In this document: positions 38,035 to 44,236 of the stretch, in pieces
How positions within the stretch are numbered: the first letter of the stretch is position 1
How the letters are laid out: each line of letters begins with the position of its first letter
Source of the DNA: Actinoplanes flavus
GTDB taxonomy: Bacteria; Actinomycetota; Actinomycetes; Mycobacteriales; Micromonosporaceae
Direction: 5' to 3'
Length of the DNA stretch: 64,000 nt
Assembly: GCF_017592555.1 (NCBI RefSeq)
Contig: NZ_JAGFNS010000033.1
Coordinates: 1-64,000 of the forward strand
Position numbers and translations under genes: made by a program
The notes under the pieces: model-generated
Told to the model about the DNA's origin: nothing
The model's input: only the letters and a program-made list of their open reading frames with translations
Database searches by the model: none

Positions 38035-38865
38035 ATGCCCGTGGCCGACCTTCCCGCCGGCCGGCTCCGCTACCAGGACAGCGGAACCGGTCTTCCCGTG
38101 GTGTTTCTTCACGGTGCGTTGCAGGACGGCCGGGTGTGGGCGCCGCTGCTGCGAGCCCTGGGCCCTGGCCTGCGGTGCCTGGTGCCTGACCTTCCGCTCG
38201 GCGGGCATACGCTGCCGATGCCGGCGGACGCCGACCGGTCCGCGGAAGGCGTCGCCGATCTCGTGGCGGCCTTCGTCGATCATCTCGGGACGGGACCGGT
38301 GACGCTGATCGGCAATGACACCGGCGGCGCCATCGCGCAGCTGCTCGTGGCGCGCCACCCTGATCGGGTCGCGCGACTGGTCCTCACCAGCTGCGAGGCT
38401 TTCGACAACGTACCGCCGCCCATTTTCCGGGCCATGCCACCGGCCGCCCGGCTGGGGGTGCTGTCGGCGCTGCTGGTCCCGCTGCGGCTGCGCGCGGTAC
38501 GCCGCCTGCCGGTCGGTTTCGGTGCGCTGACCAGGGGTCCACTCCCCGACGACCTCGTCTCTTCGTGGATGGTCGCCTATTTCACCGACCGCGGGGTACG
38601 CCGCGACGCCGCCCGTTTCCTCGGGTCACTCCACCGGCGGCTGCTCACCGATCGCGAGGCACAGCTGCGCCGCTTCGACCGGCTGGTGCTCGTCGTCTGG
38701 GGCGCCGACGACCGGCTGTTCCCGCCACAGCACGCACACCGGCTGGCTCGCCTGTTTCCCGACGCCCGGGTCGAACTCGTCGCCGGCAGCCGGACGTGGC
38801 TCATGATCGACCGCCCGGACCGCACCGCCGCCCTGCTGCGTGACTTCATCGTTCAGCGTCGGTGA
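38035..38865 (+). CDS. Alpha/beta hydrolase with an Asp in the nucleophile position
   Basis: A protein of about 276 residues with an alpha/beta-hydrolase core: VVFLHGALQDGRVW oxyanion region (about 20-33), nucleophile elbow LIGNDTGGAIAQ (about 94-105) and later VLVVWGADDRLFP with the acid region. A late Arg-Thr-Trp-Leu segment occupies the place of the catalytic His in GSRTWLMIDRP. The elbow has Asp rather than Ser, as in haloalkane dehalogenases and related enzymes; the expected His is not clear, so activity is uncertain. It is divergent from the MerR gene and likely activated by it. The substrate is unknown. Confidence 0.8.
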   Translation: MPVADLPAGRLRYQDSGTGLPVVFLHGALQDGRVWAPLLRALGPGLRCLVPDLPLGGHTLPMPADADRSAEGVADLVAAFVDHLGTGPVTLIGNDTGGAIAQLLVARHPDRVARLVLTSCEAFDNVPPPIFRAMPPAARLGVLSALLVPLRLRAVRRLPVGFGALTRGPLPDDLVSSWMVAYFTDRGVRRDAARFLGSLHRRLLTDREAQLRRFDRLVLVVWGADDRLFPPQHAHRLARLFPDARVELVAGSRTWLMIDRPDRTAALLRDFIVQRR

Positions 38866-38946
38866 AGGCGAAGCCGGCACTGATCCGCGCAGCTCAGGGC
38901 CGTTCTGGCGGGATCAGATCTGCTGAGTCCGCACACCTCGCGGCGA

Positions 38947-39324
38947 TCACGTCTCGGCTGGCGTGTCCATGGTCAGCAGGGTCGCGAGCTGACGCAGCAG
39001 GCCGGGGCGGGCGCGGTAGTAGACCCAGGTGCCGCGGCGTTCGGCGTCGACCAGGCCGGCCTCGCGCAGTGTCTTGAGGTGGTGCGAGATCGTCGGGCCG
39101 GACAGCTCGAACGCCGGCGTCAGGTCACAGACGCACGCCTCGCCACCCGGCGCCGACGCGATCATCGACATCAACTGGAGCCGCACCGGGTCGCCGAGCG
39201 CCTTGAACGCCGGGGCGAGCAGGGCCGCGGTCTCGGCGGGGACGCGCTGCCGCGCCAGCGGCGGGCAGCAGGGCGTCCCGGCGGTGAGGTCGGTCAGCGT
39301 GAGCGCCCCGGCTTGTTTCGTCAT
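38947..39324 (-). CDS. arsR: ArsR-family repressor (arsenic-type)
   Basis: A 125-residue repressor. The winged helix (about 30-110) includes FKALGDPVRLQLMSMIASAPGGEACVCDLTPAFELSGPTISHHLKTLREAGLV. The C-V-C-D-L motif at the helix that holds arsenite-binding cysteines (ELCVCDL in ArsR) is present, and a CCPP segment lies near the N-terminus. Arsenite should release it from DNA. The ATG at 39324 is chosen because the open frame upstream covers the operator. It is divergent from a small Cys-rich ORF and the ArsO-like gene and likely represses them. Confidence 0.9.
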   Translation of the reverse strand: MTKQAGALTLTDLTAGTPCCPPLARQRVPAETAALLAPAFKALGDPVRLQLMSMIASAPGGEACVCDLTPAFELSGPTISHHLKTLREAGLVDAERRGTWVYYRARPGLLRQLATLLTMDTPAET

Positions 39325-39336
39325 CCGTCTAGGTTG

Positions 39337-39375
39337 ACAGTTGTCGAAACAGTGTGCAACTGTCTGTTTCGACAA
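39337..39375. promoter_or_regulatory. Nested dyads, ArsR operator
   Basis: TTGTCGAAACAG (39341-39352) and CTGTTTCGACAA (39364-39375) are a perfect 12-bp inverted repeat with an 11-bp spacer. Inside this, ACAGTTG (39337-39343) pairs with CAACTGT (39357-39363). The region lies 12 bp before the arsR start and 44 bp before the divergent small ORF, so it can control both directions. Confidence 0.75.
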
Positions 39376-39418
39376 ACGTCTAACTCGACGGAAGTCGAGA
39401 CAGCAGGCTGGAGAGGTC

Positions 39419-39508
39419 ATGTTCCGTTTCACCCGCCAGTCGGGATCCTGCTGCGGCGCGGCCGCCAAGCAGGAGGCGGTCGCGGCGGGACAAGGCTGCT
39501 GCGGATGA
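39419..39508 (+). CDS. Small Cys-rich peptide (29 aa) in the arsenic locus
   Basis: A 29-residue ORF starts with ATG at 39419 behind a GGAGAGG ribosome site. The peptide has two vicinal Cys pairs (SCCGAA and GCCG at the very C-terminus) and a short basic start (MFRFTRQSG). Vicinal thiols bind trivalent arsenic well. The downstream ArsO-like protein carries similar CC pairs in its tail (GGCCGTP and SCC at the end), and the ArsR protein has a CCPP segment. A hairpin (CTCGAC/GTCGAG, 39384-39399) sits just before the ribosome site. No family is known to me. The ribosome site, position and composition support a real gene. Confidence 0.55.
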   Translation: MFRFTRQSGSCCGAAAKQEAVAAGQGCCG

Positions 39509-39663
39509 CCAGCCCCAGGTTTCCGCGTTCCCGGGCCGTGCGGTGGGCGTGACGTCGTTTTCCTCGAACACCACAGGCCGCACGCCAACTGATCCGTCCG
39601 GCTGCTCCGTGGCCGTACCACACGCTCGTATCTCGATTGTTCTCTAGACAGGAGTCATCTCTC

Positions 39664-41082
39664 GTGACCAGCAACCTCCCCGAACTGCCCGTCGTGGTCA
39701 TCGGCGCCGGCCCGGTCGGGCTGGCCGCCGCCGCGCACCTCACCGAGCGTGGTCTGCCGTTCCTGGTCCTGGAAGCAGGAGACGGCCCCGCGGCCGCCGT
39801 CCGGGAATGGGGGCACGTCCGCCTGTTCTCGCCGTGGCGGTTCGACATCGACCCCGCCGCGGCACGCCTGCTGTCCGGCGCGGGCTGGGTCCGGCCCGAC
39901 GACGGCAAGCTGCCGACCGGCGCCCAGCTCGCCGCCGACTATCTTCAGCCGCTGGCCGACCTGCCCACGATCAAACCCCATATCCGGTACGGGGCGCGCG
40001 TCGCCGCCGTCACCCGGCTCGGCCTCGACCGGGTCCGCAGCCTCGGCCGCGAGCAGACCCCCTACCTGGTCCGGCTCGCCGACGGCGAGGACATTCTGGC
40101 CGGCGCGATCATCGACGCCTCCGGCACGTGGCGGACGCCGAACGTGCTCGGCGCCTCCGGCATCCCCGCGCACGGCGAAACCGCGGCCGCCGCGTTCGTC
40201 GACTCCGCCCTGCCCGACGTCCTCGGCCGTGACCGCGACCGGTTCGCCGGCTCCCGCACCCTCGTCGTCGGCGCCGGCCACTCCGCGGCCAACACCCTGC
40301 TCGCCCTCGCCGAACTCGCCGCGCAGGCGCCGGGCACCACGGTCGGCTGGGCGATCCGCGCCACCAGCCCGGCCCGCACCTACGGCGGCGAGGCCGCCGA
40401 CGCCCTGCCCGCCCGCGGCGCGCTCGGCGCCCGGCTGCGCGAGCACGTCGAGAACGGCACGATCACCCTGTACCCCGGCTTCTCCGTGCAGAGCGTCACC
40501 GTCGACGGCGACACCGTCGCGGTGTCCGACGGCGACCGGACCGTCATCGCCGACCGGATCGTGTCCGCCACCGGATTCCGGCCCGACCACACGATCGCCG
40601 GCGAACTGCGCCTCGACCTGGACCCGGTCCTCGGCTCGACCCGGGCGCTGGCACCGCTGATCGACCCCAACGAGCACTCCTGCGGCACCGTCCCGCCGCA
40701 CGGCGCCGACGAACTCACCCACCCCGAACCCGGCTACTACGCCATCGGCGTCAAGAGCTACGGCCGCGCCCCGACGTTCCTGCTCGCCACCGGCTACGAA
40801 CAGGCCCGCTCCGTGGTCGCCGCCCTCGCCGGCGACTGGGACGCGGCCCGCGACGTACAGCTCGACCTGCCCGAGACCGGCGTCTGCAACAGCAACCCGA
40901 TCGCCGGCGACGACACCATCGCCGACGGCGGCGGCTGCTGCGGCACCCCGGCACCGGCCGCGGCGCGGGCACCCGGCCGTGGTCTGGCCACCGGCATCGC
41001 CGGCGGACTGCTCACCGCACCGCTGAACCTGATCACCCTCGGCGACAAGCCCGCCGACGGTCAGGCCGGCAGCTGCTGCTGA
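39664..41082 (+). CDS. ArsO-like FAD/NAD(P)-dependent monooxygenase
   Basis: A 472-residue flavoprotein. It has an N-terminal Rossmann motif VVVIGAGPVGLAAAAHL (about 9-25), a second nucleotide motif TLVVGAGHSAANTLLAL (about 200-216) and the FMO-type ATGFRPD segment (about 305-311). Such enzymes occur in actinobacterial arsenic loci as ArsO, a putative flavin monooxygenase. The C-terminal 60 residues are unusual: NSNPIAGDDTIADGGGCCGTP and a final GQAGSCC, with several vicinal Cys that could bind As(III). The GTG at 39664 follows an ACAGGAG ribosome site. It lies downstream of the ArsR operator and the small Cys-rich ORF. The substrate is probably an arsenical, by context. Confidence 0.8.
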   Translation: MTSNLPELPVVVIGAGPVGLAAAAHLTERGLPFLVLEAGDGPAAAVREWGHVRLFSPWRFDIDPAAARLLSGAGWVRPDDGKLPTGAQLAADYLQPLADLPTIKPHIRYGARVAAVTRLGLDRVRSLGREQTPYLVRLADGEDILAGAIIDASGTWRTPNVLGASGIPAHGETAAAAFVDSALPDVLGRDRDRFAGSRTLVVGAGHSAANTLLALAELAAQAPGTTVGWAIRATSPARTYGGEAADALPARGALGARLREHVENGTITLYPGFSVQSVTVDGDTVAVSDGDRTVIADRIVSATGFRPDHTIAGELRLDLDPVLGSTRALAPLIDPNEHSCGTVPPHGADELTHPEPGYYAIGVKSYGRAPTFLLATGYEQARSVVAALAGDWDAARDVQLDLPETGVCNSNPIAGDDTIADGGGCCGTPAPAAARAPGRGLATGIAGGLLTAPLNLITLGDKPADGQAGSCC

Positions 41083-41087
41083 CACCG

Positions 41088-41285
41088 ATGGACGCGTCGA
41101 ACCCGCCGGCCACCCGTGGTGGCCGGCGGGTGTTCCACGGCTGGTGGATAGTGGCGACCTTCGCCGTCCTGCTGCACCCGATCGCCGCGGACCTGCACAC
41201 GTCGGCGGCGGTCGTGACCGGAACCGCAACACCGATGCCGTACATGAGCAACCCGTACGCCAGAGAGGCCGCATCGCCTCGGTGC
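41088..41285 (+). pseudogene. Remnant of an MFS transporter (arsenic-locus type)
   Basis: The frame starting ATG at 41088 encodes an MFS N-terminus (RRVFHGWWIVATFAV), then jumps to IAADLHTSAAVVTG, which in intact relatives lies about 25 residues later. This implies an internal deletion. Similarity ends at about 41230, and a stop follows. It lies right after the ArsO-like gene, where a transporter would be expected. The remainder is missing. Confidence 0.6.
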
Positions 41286-41380
41286 TCGCCGTTCACTGGA
41301 TTGCGCGGGCCAAGGGCACAAGGGTGTCCGGTGATCTGGCCGATGAGCGGGGGTTATCCGTTACCACTACGATCATCGGC

Positions 41381-41503
41381 ATGACCGCCGTGCTGATCGG
41401 CTATGCCCGCTGCTCCACCGACAAGCAGGACCTCGAAGCCCACCGGCGGATCCTGCTCGACCTCGGCGTACCGGCTGATCAGCTTCACCTCGACTGGGCG
41501 TAG
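41381..41503 (+). pseudogene. Serine recombinase (resolvase), N-terminal 40 residues only
   Basis: The ORF encodes the start of a resolvase/invertase: LIGYARCSTDKQDLEAHRRI contains the catalytic Ser (ARCSTDKQD). It ends after LGVPADQLHLDWA, where intact proteins continue with the rest of the catalytic domain. It is a fragment of a Tn3-type or plasmid resolvase left by recombination. It cannot be active. Confidence 0.8.
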
Positions 41504-41582
41504 CGCGACCTCGCAGGTCTGACCGCTCCGGGCCTCCCGGCCCTGACTTCACCCCCGCGTCCACACGAGAGGCACCACATCC

Positions 41583-42887
41583 ATGAGCGCTGTATCCGAC
41601 CAGCGGCCGGCTGGTACGGCACCGGCGGACACCGGGCACCCGGCCGACGAGGACCTGCGGGCACTGTTCGGGCAGTCGACGGCCGTGTACGCGCTGTTCA
41701 CCGGGCCGGCGCACGTGCTGGAGACGGCGAACCCGGCGTTCGTCGCGACCTTCGGCGAAGGCCGGGCCCGTACCGGCGTCCCGGTCGGCGAGCTGCTGCC
41801 CCAGCTGGCCGGCCGGGGCTTCCTCGATCTGCTGGACCAGGTCTACCGCACCGGTGAGCCCCGCACCGGCCGCGACGCGCGCGTGGTGCTGGGCAGCGGG
41901 TCACAGGCACGGGAGATGTTCTTCGACTTCACCTACGAGCCACGCCGTGACAGCACCGGCACGGTGACCGGCGTCCGGGTGATCGGTGTCGAGACCACCC
42001 AGGTCAAACACGCTCAGCGACTCGTGACCAAACACCGGGCCCTGCTGGAGCAGATCGCCCGGCAGGCACCGTTGACCGAGGTGCTCGGCGGCATGGCCCG
42101 CAGCATCGAGGCGCTCGCCCCACACGGGGTGATCGTCTCCATCCTGCTCGCCGACCCCGACGGCCGGCACCTGTACCACGGCGCCGCGCCGAGCCTGCCC
42201 GACTTCTACAACCAGGCCATCGACGGCATCGCCACCGGCGACGGAATCGGGTCCTGCGGCACCGCCGCCCACCGCCGCGAGCCGGTCATCACCAGCGACA
42301 TCACCGCCGACCCGGCCTGGACCGACTTCCGGGACCTGGCCGAAGCCGCCGGGCTCGCCTCCTGCTGGTCGATGCCGATCCTGGCCCGCGACGGCCACCT
42401 GCTGGGCACCTTCGCCATGTACCACCACACCCCACGCACTCCCGAGGACATCGACCTCGCTCTGGCCCGGCTCTTCGCCGGCACCGCCGCCCTGGCGATC
42501 GAACGCCACCACATCGAGCAGGCGAAACTCACCGCCGAGGCCAGCGCCAAGTCAGCGATGGAGGAACTGGCCAAAACCGTCCGCGCCGAACGGCGGCTAC
42601 GGGGCGAGGCCGAACAACGCGCCGAAGCCGCCGCGGAGCTCAACGCCCGGATGCGCGCCGCCGCCGCCACCCAAGCCGACCGGCCCCACCCGGAACACTG
42701 CCAACTCGGCGGCACCGCCGGCTGCACCGAACCAGCCGAGATCAAAATCGCCGACTCGTGGGGAGACTCGGCCTGGGGCTGCCACGACCACGTCGAGGAA
42801 GCGATCCTCAACGTCCGGTCGGTGTTCATCGCCAGCGAAGAACTCGGCGGCCTGGCCGCCTACCTCAACCGCACCAGCCGGCGGTGA
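41583..42887 (+). CDS. PAS-GAF sensor protein with Cys/His-rich C-terminal module
   Basis: A 434-residue cytosolic protein. A PAS domain (about 25-145) is followed by a GAF domain (about 155-318, with GVIVSILLADPDGRHLYHGAAPSLP and GDGIGSCGTAAHRREPVI). A coiled coil follows (about 320-370), then a short module with HCQLGGTAGC and WGCHDH that could bind zinc (about 378-434). There is no kinase, cyclase or phosphatase domain, so it may act through protein contact. The GAF segment with IGSCGTAAHRR is typical of actinobacterial GAF proteins. The stop codon coincides with the start of an IS1634 remnant, so the original C-terminus may have been longer. Confidence 0.78.
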   Translation: MSAVSDQRPAGTAPADTGHPADEDLRALFGQSTAVYALFTGPAHVLETANPAFVATFGEGRARTGVPVGELLPQLAGRGFLDLLDQVYRTGEPRTGRDARVVLGSGSQAREMFFDFTYEPRRDSTGTVTGVRVIGVETTQVKHAQRLVTKHRALLEQIARQAPLTEVLGGMARSIEALAPHGVIVSILLADPDGRHLYHGAAPSLPDFYNQAIDGIATGDGIGSCGTAAHRREPVITSDITADPAWTDFRDLAEAAGLASCWSMPILARDGHLLGTFAMYHHTPRTPEDIDLALARLFAGTAALAIERHHIEQAKLTAEASAKSAMEELAKTVRAERRLRGEAEQRAEAAAELNARMRAAAATQADRPHPEHCQLGGTAGCTEPAEIKIADSWGDSAWGCHDHVEEAILNVRSVFIASEELGGLAAYLNRTSRR

Positions 42888-43031
42888 AGACGGCGTCGGG
42901 AGCCAGGGCGGTGCGGATCGTGCACTTTTCGCGGCGGGGTCGCGCGATATCGTGCACGTCGGTTCCGCGTACGACGAGACGCCCAAGCTGGCAGCGTTGA
43001 AGGCGGTGGCCCGGCAGCGGCTGGCCGGTCA
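42884..43031 (+). mobile_element. IS1634-family transposase, N-terminal fragment with frameshift
   Basis: From 42884 the sequence reads VKTASGARAVRIVHFSRRG, then shifts by one base into SRDIVHVGSAYDETPKLAAL and KAVARQRLAGQ. This is the start of an IS1634-type transposase, with the characteristic (H)IGSAHDEAELxxLK stretch. One base is missing near 42938. The fragment ends where the membrane-protein gene on the other strand stops. It is dead and marks a rearrangement point. Confidence 0.7.
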
Positions 43032-43406
43032 GGCTCGGTGCCGACGGTCGCCGCGCCACTGCAGCAGACCGAGCAGCAGCAGAAGCAGCGGCACCATGAC
43101 CCACAACTGCGCGCCCGTGTAGTGCCGCAGGTCTGCGGGCACGTCGACGCCCTGGATCTCCTTCTCCAGCGCGCCGGGACGAATCAAGGTGAGCCCGTGT
43201 GCTGACAGTGGCAGGTAATTCGCGGCCACACCGATCATCCACCAGCCCACGACCGCACGGAATGCGCCACCCGACGACGCCAGAAGTATGCCGAGGAGGG
43301 CGACTCCGACAACACCGAGCAGAAATTCGACCAGGATGACCCACCGCCGCCAAGGAGCACCGGTCGAGCCCCACATGTCGATGGCTGCGAGTCGACGTAC
43401 GTCCAT
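43029..43406 (-). CDS. Small integral membrane protein, hypothetical
   Basis: A protein of about 125 residues with four predicted helices: WVILVEFLLGVVGVALLGILLA, FRAVVGWWMIGVAANYLPLSAHG, then LWVMVPLLLLLLGLLQW near the end, plus a short one between. The N-terminal MDVRRLAAIDMWGSTGAPWRRW resembles a membrane-protein lead. It has the look of a small DUF membrane protein common in actinobacteria, but I do not recognise it. Its 3' end touches the IS1634 remnant, and its start is back-to-back with the ArsR-type fragment. Confidence 0.6.
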   Translation of the reverse strand: MDVRRLAAIDMWGSTGAPWRRWVILVEFLLGVVGVALLGILLASSGGAFRAVVGWWMIGVAANYLPLSAHGLTLIRPGALEKEIQGVDVPADLRHYTGAQLWVMVPLLLLLLGLLQWRGDRRHRA

Positions 43407-43424
43407 GTGCGGCCGCATGCTCCC

Positions 43425-43721
43425 ATGCTCTCAGGCGTGCAACGCCTCGCGGCCGGCGAGGCCCGCGTCGTCGACCTGACCGGCGAGCTCGGTCTCGCTC
43501 AGTCCACGGTGTCCAAACATCTGGCCTGCCCGCGCGACTGCGGGCTGGTCGACTACCGCGTCGAAGGCCGGCAGTCGTTCTATGCCCTGACCCGGCCCGA
43601 ACTGCTGGATCTGCTGGCCGCCGCCGAGGGCGTGCTCGCGGCGACCGGCGCGGCCGTGGCGCTCTTCCCGGGCCACGGGCCCGGCGAGAACGCCGCCACC
43701 GCCGAGACGGTGACCAGGTGA
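43425..43721 (+). pseudogene. CmtR-like metal-sensing ArsR repressor, 5'-truncated
   Basis: The readable protein begins at GVQRLAAGEARVVDLTGELGLAQSTVSKHLACPRDCGLVDYR. This is the middle of a CmtR-type Cd/Pb sensor, so about 30 N-terminal residues are missing. The C-x3-C pair in HLACPRDC is present, but the third ligand position (ALCP in relatives) reads ALFP. It overlaps the following CDF fragment by 4 bp, as intact pairs do. It is probably non-functional. Confidence 0.7.
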
Positions 43722-44114
43722 ACAGTCCGATCAACCTGACCGTGTCGCCGCGACGCCGCGCGCAACTCAACCGGCGCAGCCTGAATCTGGCCTACGCGAC
43801 CGCCGGATACAACCTCGCCGAAGGTGTCGTCGCGGTCACCGCGGGGACTGCGGCATCCTCCACCGCCCTGCTCGGTTTCGGCCTGGACTCCTTCGTCGAG
43901 GTGTCCTCCGCACTGGTGGTGGTCTGGCAGTTCCGATCCCGGGTCCCCGAAGCCCGCGAACGGCTCGCGCTGCGCCTGATCGCCGTGTCGTTCTTCGCCC
44001 TGGCCGCCTGGGTCACCGTCGACGCCGCCCGCTCACTGCTCGGCGCGGAGCAGGCCGGCACGTCACCCGTGGGGATCGCCGTCGCCGCGACCTCGGTCGT
44101 GGTCATGCCGCTGC
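43718..44114 (+). pseudogene. Cation diffusion facilitator, N-terminal half
   Basis: About 132 residues of a CDF-type efflux protein: LNLAYATAGYNLAEGVVAVTAG, then STALLGFGLDSFVEVSSALVVVWQ with the metal-binding D-S-x-x-E pattern of helix 2, and two more helices up to SVVVMP. The remaining helices and the cytosolic domain are missing. The frame stays open for a further 41 codons and joins the BRCT/LRR gene in frame without a stop. With the CmtR-like fragment it is the rest of a metal-efflux operon. Confidence 0.75.
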
Positions 44115-44236
44115 GGCGCCACGACTGCTCCGCTGACCTCGACGATGGGTACCGGAACGCTCGACCACGGTTTCGAAAAGTTGTTCCCGGGTGCCACACT
44201 CGGCGGCCGGACGGCCGGACAGGGAGCGTACGACGG

